Shown piece by piece: positions 46,087-54,840 of a stretch of DNA of 64,000 nucleotides. The position numbers were made by a program, and so were the translations under genes. The DNA lies in assembly GCA_002401855.1 (NCBI GenBank), contig NVUH01000004.1, positions 1-64,000 of the forward strand, read 5' to 3'. Below the pieces are notes generated by a model. That model had not been told where the DNA came from, ran no database searches, and was given only the letters and a program-made list of their open reading frames with translations. The DNA is from Hyphomicrobiales bacterium (lineage in GTDB: Bacteria > Pseudomonadota > Alphaproteobacteria > Rhizobiales > OSC116). The first letter of the stretch is position 1, and the number at the start of each line of letters is the position of its first letter.

Positions 46087-47202
46087 TCATTCGGCAGCTA
46101 GCAAAGCTTCGGCCAGTTGTTTGAGTTGAGAAGTCACTTCAACTTCATTAAATTTCGCACCCGAAATGACCACCAATCGGCTTTTTTTCTCCTCGTCAAA
46201 CGCCCACATACGGTCATAATAACCTTCAATTCTAGGACCAACGGCTTGCACAATATAGCGCATATCTTTACCTGTAACCGCCACAAAACCTTTGAGGCGC
46301 AGAATTGAATGTTGATGAATGATGGCGGCTAAACCCGCTTCGAATTGTTCAATATCGGCAATGGCTGGCAAGTCGAGAGAAATGCTTTTAAAATCATCAT
46401 GATCATGCGCATGGTGGTGCGGCTGAGCATCTCCATATTGGGCTTCATGCTGGGCATCATGTTCCTTTTCATGATGGCTTTTGCGACTGGCTATATCGTC
46501 TTCGGCACCCATGTCCAAGCCCAAGATTACATTGGCATCAATGATACCGCGCGAGATTGCAACGACAGGTACGCCATCGCGGGCTTCGTGGCTAATCTCG
46601 GCGGTTAATTCTAGCAATCTATCGGCGTTGACCAATTCAGCTTTGTTGAGCAAGATCATATCGGCGCAAATCAACTGGTCTTCGAATAATTCGTGCAAGG
46701 AAGATATATGGTCGAGATTCTCATCTTCTTGTCTTTGTTGTTGCACTTGGCTCTCGTCATGGGCAAAGCGGCCATTGGCCAAAGCTTCGGCATCAGCAAC
46801 GGTGATCACGCCATTTATGGTGACTTTGGCTTTAATTTCAGGCCAATTAAAGGCTTGTACCAAGGGTTGCGGCAGGGCCAAGCCAGAGGTTTCAATGATG
46901 ATGTGATCAATTCTTTCTTTGCGCGCCAATATTTTTTCAATGGCGGGTACAAAATCATCAGCCACGGTGCAGCAAATGCAGCCATTGGTTAGTTCGATAA
47001 TGTCGTCTTCGGTACAATTGGGGTTACCGCATGAGGCCAGTAAATTGCCATCTATGCCTAAGTCGCCGAATTCATTGATGATTAGGGCGATTTTTTTGTC
47101 GCCGACATTTTGCAGCAGATGGGTGATTAATGTGGTTTTGCCTGAACCTAAAAAGCCAGTGATGATCGTGGCTGGGATTTTTTCTAACGATGTGGACTGC
47201 AT
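46087..47202 (-). CDS. cobW: CobW-family GTPase, putative cobalt chaperone
   Basis: The roughly 371-residue protein has Walker A IITGFLGSGKTTLITHLL, the metal-binding GCICC motif (NGCICCTVADDF), ILLNKAELV (NKxD-like) and a His-rich linker (SHHEKEHDAQHEAQY, HHHAHDHDD) before the C-terminal domain. CobW proteins supply Co(II) for corrin synthesis. ATG 47202 has AGGA seven bases upstream; the longer frame begins with TTG. It lies between cobU and cobN. Confidence 0.93.
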   Translation of the reverse strand: MQSTSLEKIPATIITGFLGSGKTTLITHLLQNVGDKKIALIINEFGDLGIDGNLLASCGNPNCTEDDIIELTNGCICCTVADDFVPAIEKILARKERIDHIIIETSGLALPQPLVQAFNWPEIKAKVTINGVITVADAEALANGRFAHDESQVQQQRQEDENLDHISSLHELFEDQLICADMILLNKAELVNADRLLELTAEISHEARDGVPVVAISRGIIDANVILGLDMGAEDDIASRKSHHEKEHDAQHEAQYGDAQPHHHAHDHDDFKSISLDLPAIADIEQFEAGLAAIIHQHSILRLKGFVAVTGKDMRYIVQAVGPRIEGYYDRMWAFDEEKKSRLVVISGAKFNEVEVTSQLKQLAEALLAAE

Positions 47203-47244
47203 GTTTTTTCCTAGCTTCAAAGTATGTATAAAGATTTCTTTATA

Positions 47245-47772
47245 TTATTTCACCCAAAGCGGCAACCCTGCAACCATAAATGCTACTTTATCCACTTTTT
47301 GCGCGATTAATTGGTTTAATTTTCCTTGATAATCTCGAAATTCGCGGCTTAATTTATCCTCGGGCACCAAGCCCATGCCTAACTCATTGGACACAATAAT
47401 GACATTGGCGGGTGCTGTTTCAACAGCCTGGCACAATGTTTCAAAATGTGTTTCTACGTTCAAATCTTGATAAATTAAGTTATTGATCCATAAGGTTAAA
47501 CAATCAATCAATAAAGTGGTTTTTGCTTGGCTTTTTTTTACTATGTCGGCAATATTTATTGGCTCCTCAATCACCTGCCAAACATCGTTACGGCGGGCTT
47601 TATGCGCGGCAATGCGGTCATCCATCTCATCATCTATGCGTGGTGATGTGGCAATATAGATGAGCTTGGCGTGATTGGCAGTTTTGAGTTGTTTACCGTG
47701 TAAGTCCAGCGCCAAATTTTCAGCAAATAGGCTCTTGCCCGAGCGCGTGCCGCCCAAAATCAACTGTTTCAT
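47245..47772 (-). CDS. cobU: Adenosylcobinamide kinase/guanylyltransferase CobU/CobP
   Basis: The roughly 175-residue protein has the P-loop LILGGTRSGKSLFAE, LIYIATSPRIDDEMDDRIAA, LLIDCLTLWINNL and VIIVSNELGMGLVPEDKL. It phosphorylates adenosylcobinamide and makes the GDP form. ATG 47772 is chosen; GTG two codons earlier is possible. It heads the minus-strand operon and is divergent from cobT. Confidence 0.93.
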   Translation of the reverse strand: MKQLILGGTRSGKSLFAENLALDLHGKQLKTANHAKLIYIATSPRIDDEMDDRIAAHKARRNDVWQVIEEPINIADIVKKSQAKTTLLIDCLTLWINNLIYQDLNVETHFETLCQAVETAPANVIIVSNELGMGLVPEDKLSREFRDYQGKLNQLIAQKVDKVAFMVAGLPLWVK

Positions 47773-47845
47773 ACTCACTCATCAAAAAATATAGATTTAT
47801 CTTATTGTAAACTTATGGCATAGTAAACCATTTGATGGAAGATTT

Positions 47846-48856
47846 ATGTTCGATACTATTCATGATATAAAACAAGCCGCACTTAAACAAATTTCACCCG
47901 ACCAACAAGCCATTGAATTGGCGACGGAACGCCAAGCACAATTGACCAAACCGCAAGGCAGCTTGGGTAAATTGGAAGAAATTGCCATTTGGTTGGCAGG
48001 ATGGCAACGCACTGAAAAACCTAAGCTAAATAAAGTAGATACGCTAATTTTTGCAGGCAATCACGGGGTTGCAGCGCGTGGTGTGTCTCTATTTCCTGCC
48101 GAGGTGACGGTGCAAATGGTCGGCAACTTTGAGGCAGGCGGTGCGGCGATCAATCAGCTATGCCAGCAAAATGGTGCCAATTTAAAGGTAGTGGCGATAG
48201 ATTTAGATAAGCCAACTGCCGATTTCACCACTGAGGCAGCTATGAGCGAAAATGAGTTTTTGGCTGCGGTTAACATTGGTGCAGACGCTGTATCAAATGA
48301 TGCAGATATGATCACATTGGGTGAAATGGGTATTGCCAATACCACATCGGCTTCAGCAATTTGTTTGGCATTATTTGGTGGCACGGCTGAGGATTGGACG
48401 GGGCGCGGTACGGGTTTGGCAGATGATGCGGTGAGCAAAAAATCTCAAATTATCGCGGAAGCCATTGAATTACATAGTGAATTTAAGAATGATCCGATTG
48501 AAATTTTGAGGCGTTTGGGCGGGCGTGAATTGGCGGCGATATTTGGGGCGACTTTGGCAGCGCGGGCTAAAAATATTCCCGTATTACTCGATGGTTTTAT
48601 CTGTTGTGCGGCGGTTGCGCCTTTGTTTGCGTTAAATAAAAGTGCTCTAAACATTGCTGTGGCGGGGCATCAATCGCAAGAACAAGCGCATGTAAAATTA
48701 TTGCAAGCGCTTGAATTGGATCCGCTTTTGAAAATGGACATGCGGTTGGGCGAAGGCAGTGGGGCAGCGGTGGCTTTAAACATTGTTCGCGCGGCGGTTG
48801 CCACGCATAATGGCATGGCGACATTTGCCGAAGCGGCGGTATCCACAAAGGACTAA
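47846..48856 (+). CDS. cobT: Nicotinate-nucleotide-dimethylbenzimidazole phosphoribosyltransferase
   Basis: The 336-residue protein has LTKPQGSLGKLEEIAIWLAG, FAGNHGVAARGVSLFPAEVT, GEMGIANTTSASAICLALFG, GRGTGLADD and the catalytic Glu region RLGEGSGAAVALNIVRAA. It activates the lower ligand base as alpha-ribazole phosphate. TGGAAGA precedes the ATG. The gene is followed by cobS in an apparent operon. It is the phosphoribosyltransferase called CobT in Salmonella and CobU in Pseudomonas denitrificans, not the chelatase CobT. Confidence 0.95.
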   Translation: MFDTIHDIKQAALKQISPDQQAIELATERQAQLTKPQGSLGKLEEIAIWLAGWQRTEKPKLNKVDTLIFAGNHGVAARGVSLFPAEVTVQMVGNFEAGGAAINQLCQQNGANLKVVAIDLDKPTADFTTEAAMSENEFLAAVNIGADAVSNDADMITLGEMGIANTTSASAICLALFGGTAEDWTGRGTGLADDAVSKKSQIIAEAIELHSEFKNDPIEILRRLGGRELAAIFGATLAARAKNIPVLLDGFICCAAVAPLFALNKSALNIAVAGHQSQEQAHVKLLQALELDPLLKMDMRLGEGSGAAVALNIVRAAVATHNGMATFAEAAVSTKD

Positions 48857-48860
48857 GCCT

Positions 48861-49595
48861 ATGTATAATCAAATTAAATCAGCATTTATTACGTTGACGC
48901 GATTGCCATTGATAAAAGTTAAAGATAATGATTTTAATTTAAGCGGTAGTTTATGGGCGTTTCCAATTGTTGGTTTGGTTTTGGGAGGCATTTTGTCAGC
49001 TGTGACCTATGCGCTGATTGTCCTTCAAATGGACTCATTGATTGGCTCGGCTTTGTTGGTTTTATTGATGATTTTATTGACAGGTGCTTTGCACGAAGAT
49101 GGGCTGGCTGATTGTGCTGATGCGCTCGGAGCGTCAATGCCAGAGCGGCGGTTGGAGATTATGCGTGACAGCCAAATTGGCGCTTATGGTACGTTGGCGT
49201 TGATATTTAGCTTTGCCATTCGGGTTTATACGCTTAGTCTTTTTTGGGATACAAATCTTATTTATTATGTGTTGATTATTTGTCTGATGGCCAGCCGTGG
49301 TGCGATTGTTTTTGTGCCTTTGTTTAGCCAACCTGCGCGTGATAATGGTCTCGCGGCTGAATTTAAAAATATTAAATTATATCAATTGGTTATTGGTCAA
49401 ACATCAGTAGCGGTGATTGGGTATTTGTTGATTGGATATGATATTATTTACTTGTTGGTGGCCGCAATTTTTGTTGGGTTTTTAGCCGCCAGATATGCCA
49501 CGGCTAAGTTGGGCGGTTTTACGGGTGATGTTTTGGGCGCTACTGAGCAATTGGCACAAATTACTGGCCTTTTGACATTGCATTTATTGTTTTGA
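48861..49595 (+). CDS. cobS: Adenosylcobinamide-GDP ribazoletransferase (cobalamin synthase) CobS/CobV
   Basis: The 244-residue membrane protein has SAFITLTRLPLIKV, SLWAFPIVGLVLGGILSAVT, the active-site GALHEDGLADCADALGASMP and SRGAIVFVPLF. It joins GDP-cobinamide to alpha-ribazole. AAGGA lies eight bases before ATG 48861, which is preferred over an upstream start inside cobT. Its 3' end overlaps cobQ (opposite strand) by 35 bp. The name refers to cobalamin synthase, not the CobS chelatase subunit. Confidence 0.94.
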   Translation: MYNQIKSAFITLTRLPLIKVKDNDFNLSGSLWAFPIVGLVLGGILSAVTYALIVLQMDSLIGSALLVLLMILLTGALHEDGLADCADALGASMPERRLEIMRDSQIGAYGTLALIFSFAIRVYTLSLFWDTNLIYYVLIICLMASRGAIVFVPLFSQPARDNGLAAEFKNIKLYQLVIGQTSVAVIGYLLIGYDIIYLLVAAIFVGFLAARYATAKLGGFTGDVLGATEQLAQITGLLTLHLLF

Positions 49596-51105
49596 TATTG
49601 AGGTGTTTTTCAATATGAAGAGATAGGTTATCTAGTGCGTTTTCAATGGTTTGGTTGTAATTTTGATCGGTTTTATTGGCACCTAGATCGTTTAAAAAAT
49701 CTTCGCGGAAATCGTCGTTGGTGAAAATTCCGTGTAGATATGAACCCATTACATTGCCACTGGGTGATTTTGCGCCGAAATTCTTGTTAGGCTTTGTAAT
49801 CATTGGATTTTTTAAATCATTACCTGTGGTTTCGCCTAAATGAATTTCGTAGGCAGAAAAATTGTCAAATTCGACTAGATTGGTGGATTTATCACCTGCG
49901 ATTTCGGTTTCTATATCGAGTAGACCAAGGGCTTTGATGCTTTTGCTGCTGCCTTCTAACATATTGGGATCGTTTATTATTTTTCCTAGCATTTGGAAGC
50001 CGCCACAAATTCCTAGTAATTTTCCGCCGCGTCTGACGTGGGATTTTATGTCAATGTCCCAGCCTTGTTGGTAGAGATATTCTAGATCGGCAATGGTTGA
50101 TTTGCTGCCTGGAATGATGATGAGGTCAGCCTCTGGCAGGACGCCTGAATTGACCAAATTTAGCTCTACATTTTGATGTTGAGATAGTGGATCTAGGTCA
50201 TCAAAATTGGCAATATGGGGCATTTTAAGGGCTAAAATACGGGTTTTTTGGGTGTTTTTTGGGTGTTTTTTGCTGTTTTTTGTGCTTTTTTGGGGTGTTT
50301 TTTGGGGTTTTTCGAGCGCAACGCTGTCTTCGGCGGGGAGCAAATGGGCGTCTGGGAAGTGCGGTAGTATGCCGAGATTTTTCCAGCCTGTGCGGTTTTC
50401 AATTTCTATGATCGCGTCATCGAACAAAGAAATATCGCCACGGAATTTATTGATGATGAAACCTTTAATGCGGTTTCGATCTGCCTGCGAAATGACTTCG
50501 TATGTGCCGACAATTGAGGCGATGACGCCGCCACGGTCTATATCACCGATCAGCACCACGGGGATATTTATTTGTTCGGCAAAGCCCATATTGGCAATGT
50601 CATTTTTGCGTAAATTGGTTTCAGCGGGGCTGCCTGCGCCTTCGACCAAAATCATTTGATGTTGGTTTTTTAGGCTTTCATATGACTTTAAAATGACCTC
50701 CAGAAATTCAGGTTTATATTGATAATATTGTCGCGCTTTGAGGCTTTTGAATTTTTTGCCATTGATGATGACTTGGCTGCCGGTCTCATTTTCGGGTTTG
50801 AGCAATATGGGGTTCATATTTGTGGCGGGGGCGATTTTGGCGGCTTTGGCTTGCAGCCATTGAGCGCGGCCTATTTCGCCCATATTTTTTGTGATGTTTT
50901 GGGCTTCTAAATCAAAGATATTTGCAACCGCGGCGTTGTTGGACATATTTTGTGATTTGAACGGTGCAACATTGATGCCTTTATTGGCGAAAAGGCGGCA
51001 TAAGCCCGCCACAATTAAGGATTTACCGACATCAGAGCCTGTACCCATAAACATAATTTGTTGGGCGGCTTTGGTTGAAATGTTTGATTGCAGATTTTTT
51101 GTCAT
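49561..51105 (-). CDS. cobQ: Cobyric acid synthase CobQ/CbiP
   Basis: The 514-residue protein has QIMFMGTGSDVGKSLIVAGL, KSQNMSNNAAV, ILVEGAGSPAETNLRKNDIA and the amidotransferase part GICGGFQMLGKII with LHGIFTNDDFREDF. It amidates four side chains to give cobyric acid. Residues about 267-292, between the two domains, are an unusual Lys/Thr/Gln/Pro-rich insert (KPQKTPQKSTKNSKK). It is divergent from the RND exporter. Confidence 0.94.
   Translation of the reverse strand: MTKNLQSNISTKAAQQIMFMGTGSDVGKSLIVAGLCRLFANKGINVAPFKSQNMSNNAAVANIFDLEAQNITKNMGEIGRAQWLQAKAAKIAPATNMNPILLKPENETGSQVIINGKKFKSLKARQYYQYKPEFLEVILKSYESLKNQHQMILVEGAGSPAETNLRKNDIANMGFAEQINIPVVLIGDIDRGGVIASIVGTYEVISQADRNRIKGFIINKFRGDISLFDDAIIEIENRTGWKNLGILPHFPDAHLLPAEDSVALEKPQKTPQKSTKNSKKHPKNTQKTRILALKMPHIANFDDLDPLSQHQNVELNLVNSGVLPEADLIIIPGSKSTIADLEYLYQQGWDIDIKSHVRRGGKLLGICGGFQMLGKIINDPNMLEGSSKSIKALGLLDIETEIAGDKSTNLVEFDNFSAYEIHLGETTGNDLKNPMITKPNKNFGAKSPSGNVMGSYLHGIFTNDDFREDFLNDLGANKTDQNYNQTIENALDNLSLHIEKHLNIKTINAMSKGQ
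50241..50313. repeat. T/G-rich low-complexity tract inside cobQ
   Basis: On the plus strand the tract consists of runs of five to six T separated by short G-rich pieces (GGGTG, GCTG, GTGC, GGGGTG). It encodes the basic linker of CobQ. Homopolymer runs of this kind are prone to slippage. Confidence 0.75.
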
Positions 51106-51163
51106 ATGCTAGAGTCAAAAAGTTATTTTTTGTAGTTCTAGCCGATAAGTTGAAAGCTGTAAA

Positions 51164-53446
51164 ATGAATCCTGTGAGTCAATTTTTAAGCTATCTTGGCC
51201 AAAAAATAACCCAACACACTCATTTCGCTATTTTCGCTTCGCTGGCGGTCATCGTCACCCTGATTTTTGGAGTTTTGCATTTGCAACTTGTGGGTGCGGT
51301 TGGCAATATTTTTGACCCGCAAAGCCAATATGTTAAAGATTTTCAGGATTTTACTGAGACTTATGAATCGTTGGAACGCGAAATTGTCATTGTGATTGAA
51401 AATGATGACATATTGTCGGATGAAAGTCGCAATGAGATTAGCAATTTGCATTTGGAATTGGAGTTTTTGGATGATGTGAACAGCGTTATTTCCATCGCTT
51501 CGTTGCGTGACGCACCACAAAAGATAGACTCAATGGGGCAATTGATTGCTGATGATAATTTTGCGAAATACGGTAAGGAGTTGATTCAACATAGATTATA
51601 CGAGCATCCGATTGCGCGACATCGTTTAATTTCTGCTGGTGGTAAGAAATCGATGATATTGATTGGGTTGAAATCGGTAGGTGAGCGCAGCGCCAGTTTA
51701 CAGGAGATTAACGACCAAGCTGCCGCGCTTGCGGCGCGCGAATTACAGCATAGCCGGTTTTATTTTACGGGGTTTTTAGCGGTTTCGGCCGAAATTGTTT
51801 CGGCGATTTTGCATGATCAAATTTACTTTGTGCTGGGCGGCGCGACTTTGGGCTTTATTTTTGGATTTTTATTCTTTCGACATTTTAGTTTGGTGATGGC
51901 CACCGCTGTGCCGTCAATATTATCCATCCTCATCACTTTGGGTGCGATGGGTTGGGCGGGCATTAGCGTGAATGTGATGACCAATGTGGTGCCGACAATT
52001 ATTATGGTGATCGCCTTTGCCGACAGCATGCATATGGTTGACGCGATGCGCAACCGATTGGAGCTTGGTGAAAGCCGTGAGCAGGCAGTTATTTACGCGA
52101 TGAAAGTGGTTGGTCCCGCCTGTGTATTCACCAGTCTGACCACATCGATCGCTTTTTTAAGCCTGACTTTTGCCGACACGCCGTTGGTGGCCGAGTTTGG
52201 CCGTGCCGCTGCGATGGGAACTTTTTTGGCGTTATTCGCATCGTTAATTTTAAGCTGTTTAATTTGCCTTTATCTGGGGCGGGTATTTCCAGTTAAGGTC
52301 AAGGCTGATGCCGCGCCGAGCAATGGTATCATTCATCAGAAGTTGAGTGATTTATCGCGTTCTATTGGTAGTTTTTCGATCGCTCATGCCAAAAAAATTA
52401 TTGCCATTGGGTCATTATTGTTGATTGGGTCGGGCTATATTCATTTTTTGAATGAACCTGAATATCGTTATTCTGAAAATCTACCTGCCAATAACCATGC
52501 CACTCAGGCGATTAAAACGGTTGATCAAGATTTAGGCGGCATGAACGGGTTTTATTATGTGGTGTCGCGCCAAGACGGGGCCGCTATAGATTTTGATGAC
52601 CCAAGCCTGTTGCCGATTTTAACCGAGCTCGATCACATGGTGGAAAACACGCCAACCCATAGCAGCCATTCTTCGGTCATTCAAATTATGAATTGGCTGG
52701 GCGAAGGCGCGCAAAAACCCAGCATAAATGATTTGTTGGAAAATTTACCCACGGAATTTACCCGTCGGTTTATTGCGCCTGACCATAGATCTATTATCAT
52801 TAATGCCTTTACCGCCGATTTAGGCGCGCGGATATTGCGGCCGTTTTTGCGCGAGATGCGCGCTGCAGCCAAGAAAATAGTGGCGCAAGACCCTGAATAT
52901 AAGCTTATGCTAACAGGTTTAGCCGCGATGAGCGCTGAAGAAAGCTATGCAATGATTGGCGAGTTAAACTCTGGTTTGTTGATTGCTATGGTGATTATTA
53001 TTTTGCTGATGGGCATTGTGTTTAGATCTGGCTTTTACGCCTTGGCTAGCATATTGCCTAACCTATTGCCGATTGTGGCGGGTGGGGCTTTATTGTATTT
53101 TATTGCTGACGGCTTGCAATTTACCACGGTGATTGCGCTGACCATCGCCTTTGGCATAGCGGTTGATGACAGCATACACTTTCTTTATCAATATCGGCAG
53201 AATATAAAGCATATGGATGCGGCTGGCGCCATTGATGATGCGCTTAAACGTGTTGGCCCTGTATTGATGGCCACGACATTTATGCTCAGCGCGGGGCTTG
53301 GATTGATGTTTTTATCTGACCTGCCGCAAATGAATTTATTTGGCATCACCATTATATTTATACTAAATGTGGCTTTACTGGCCGACATTGCCATATTACC
53401 GTCTATATTCTATATTAAAGATAAGAAAAAGAATCTTAAGGAATGA
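51164..53446 (+). CDS. RND/MMPL-superfamily exporter
   Basis: The 760-residue protein has an N-terminal membrane helix, an extracytoplasmic domain, a helix bundle from about residue 220 to 400, a second extracytoplasmic domain and a C-terminal bundle. Duplicated RND signatures are FADSMHMVDAMRNRLELG and FGIAVDDSIHFLYQYRQ, each followed by a VGPxxxxTxxT motif. Proteins of this type export lipids or hydrophobic compounds. The DUF1579 gene starts right after its stop, so the two are coupled. Substrate is unknown. Confidence 0.88.
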   Translation: MNPVSQFLSYLGQKITQHTHFAIFASLAVIVTLIFGVLHLQLVGAVGNIFDPQSQYVKDFQDFTETYESLEREIVIVIENDDILSDESRNEISNLHLELEFLDDVNSVISIASLRDAPQKIDSMGQLIADDNFAKYGKELIQHRLYEHPIARHRLISAGGKKSMILIGLKSVGERSASLQEINDQAAALAARELQHSRFYFTGFLAVSAEIVSAILHDQIYFVLGGATLGFIFGFLFFRHFSLVMATAVPSILSILITLGAMGWAGISVNVMTNVVPTIIMVIAFADSMHMVDAMRNRLELGESREQAVIYAMKVVGPACVFTSLTTSIAFLSLTFADTPLVAEFGRAAAMGTFLALFASLILSCLICLYLGRVFPVKVKADAAPSNGIIHQKLSDLSRSIGSFSIAHAKKIIAIGSLLLIGSGYIHFLNEPEYRYSENLPANNHATQAIKTVDQDLGGMNGFYYVVSRQDGAAIDFDDPSLLPILTELDHMVENTPTHSSHSSVIQIMNWLGEGAQKPSINDLLENLPTEFTRRFIAPDHRSIIINAFTADLGARILRPFLREMRAAAKKIVAQDPEYKLMLTGLAAMSAEESYAMIGELNSGLLIAMVIIILLMGIVFRSGFYALASILPNLLPIVAGGALLYFIADGLQFTTVIALTIAFGIAVDDSIHFLYQYRQNIKHMDAAGAIDDALKRVGPVLMATTFMLSAGLGLMFLSDLPQMNLFGITIIFILNVALLADIAILPSIFYIKDKKKNLKE

Positions 53447-53448
53447 AT

Positions 53449-54015
53449 ATGCGCATCATCAACTCGCTGGCTTTGGCCACTCTATTGACTTTGACTGCCA
53501 TGCCCGCACAAGCGGCTGAAAATGGTAATGACAAAGTTATGAAAATTCTAAATTATGCTCGGGTGACAGATCAACACAAAATATTGAACAAATTAGTTGG
53601 TAGTTGGCGCGGCACGGGCAGCTTGATTAACAGTGAGGGTGGCGCGGCGGAGAAAATCCTTTGCAAATCGACCAATAAAATGATTTTGGGCGGGCGGTTT
53701 ATTGAGCAAGAAACCACCTGTAAAGGCGCCGGTTTTAGTTTTGATGGTGTTGGGCATTTTGGTTATGACGTGTTGAGCAAAACCTATGTTGGAACGAGTA
53801 TGAACACGGCTGACAGTGGCATTTCGACCTTAGCTGGTCGGCGCAGTGGAGACAAAATTACCTTTAACATCAGCCATAACAATGTTGATGTGAAAAAACG
53901 TGTTACCAGCCGTGCGACTTTAACCATTACTGATGGTGGGCACACGTATGAAATCCTGTCTAAAGATAAAAACGGCGATCTACAGCCGGTATTAAGCATT
54001 AAATATGCGCACTAA
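53449..54015 (+). CDS. Secreted DUF1579-family protein
   Basis: The predicted 188-residue protein has a signal peptide (LALATLLTLTAMPAQA) and the DUF1579-like elements KLVGSWRGTGSL and MILGGRFIEQETTCKG, then GHFGYDVLSKTYVGTSMN. The fold is probably a lipocalin-like barrel. AAGGA lies six bases before ATG 53449, while an ATG at 53443 abuts it. It is coupled to the RND exporter gene and may hand over or receive its substrate, which is inference. Confidence 0.75.
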   Translation: MRIINSLALATLLTLTAMPAQAAENGNDKVMKILNYARVTDQHKILNKLVGSWRGTGSLINSEGGAAEKILCKSTNKMILGGRFIEQETTCKGAGFSFDGVGHFGYDVLSKTYVGTSMNTADSGISTLAGRRSGDKITFNISHNNVDVKKRVTSRATLTITDGGHTYEILSKDKNGDLQPVLSIKYAH

Positions 54016-54018
54016 ACC

Positions 54019-54732
54019 ATGATGCTGACAGAATTTATTAAAGCTGGTGATTTGAAGCAGAAATATGCCATTTATGGCAATTTTTACCAACGCAAGATTA
54101 ACGCCGAAACCGTGATAAGCGGCCGTAACATTTTAGAGATTGTGGCGCATGACATCTGCCCGTTGCTGGCCAGAGACATTGATGACATGCTGCCCGATGC
54201 GGTGATGATTATGATGAATCCTGGTTCATCACAACCGCTTGAGGGTATTGATCATTTAAAGCCATTGAGCAAAACTGCTATGGTGCCACAAAATCTAGTG
54301 GCGACCAAGCCTGACACCACGCAATATCAGGTGATGCGGGTGATGCATTATATGAATTGGCAGCATGTGCGGGTAATTAACCTATCTGATTTGCGCGAAG
54401 CCAAAAGCCCGTTATTTATTAAAAAATACATGTGGCTTGAGGCAGAATTTGGGTTTGATTTGCATTCGATTTTTGCCGCTAGGCGCGCTGATGAATTGGC
54501 GCGGGTGTTAAAGCGCAAAAACGCCGCGCCGATTATTAATGGCTGGGGAGTGAGTGAAAAATTAGATGCTTTGATTGCCCGTGCCCTGCCCGTATTGCCT
54601 AACTCAGAGAGTATGTTTGGCATTGTGAAACCTGAACTTGAGCCGAAGAAATATTTTCATCCGTTGCCGACTTTGCAGCGTGATAAGAATCTATGGGTTG
54701 AAAATATTGTTAAACAGCTTACCCTTAAATAA
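54019..54732 (+). CDS. DUF1643-family protein
   Basis: The 237-residue protein has the DUF1643 pattern: VMIMMNPGSSQPLEG, PDTTQYQVMRVMHYMNWQHV, RVINLSDLREAKSP and a late IINGWGVSEKLD. The family is widespread, possibly nucleotide or nucleic-acid related, and its function is unknown. It follows the DUF1579 gene by three bases. Confidence 0.82.
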   Translation: MMLTEFIKAGDLKQKYAIYGNFYQRKINAETVISGRNILEIVAHDICPLLARDIDDMLPDAVMIMMNPGSSQPLEGIDHLKPLSKTAMVPQNLVATKPDTTQYQVMRVMHYMNWQHVRVINLSDLREAKSPLFIKKYMWLEAEFGFDLHSIFAARRADELARVLKRKNAAPIINGWGVSEKLDALIARALPVLPNSESMFGIVKPELEPKKYFHPLPTLQRDKNLWVENIVKQLTLK

Positions 54733-54840
54733 ACCCATATTTTATGGATCTATATTTTAAAGGTAAGCGTTATTTTTATCATTAAGTTTTTTCTAATCAT
54801 TGGCAAGGCGCTGCATAAATTCAATGAGGATGATGGATTT

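Noticed and set aside
47846-49595. Reading cobT/cobS as the cobaltochelatase CobS and CobT subunits
   Set aside because: Motifs are those of the phosphoribosyltransferase and cobalamin synthase; the names are shared between nomenclatures.
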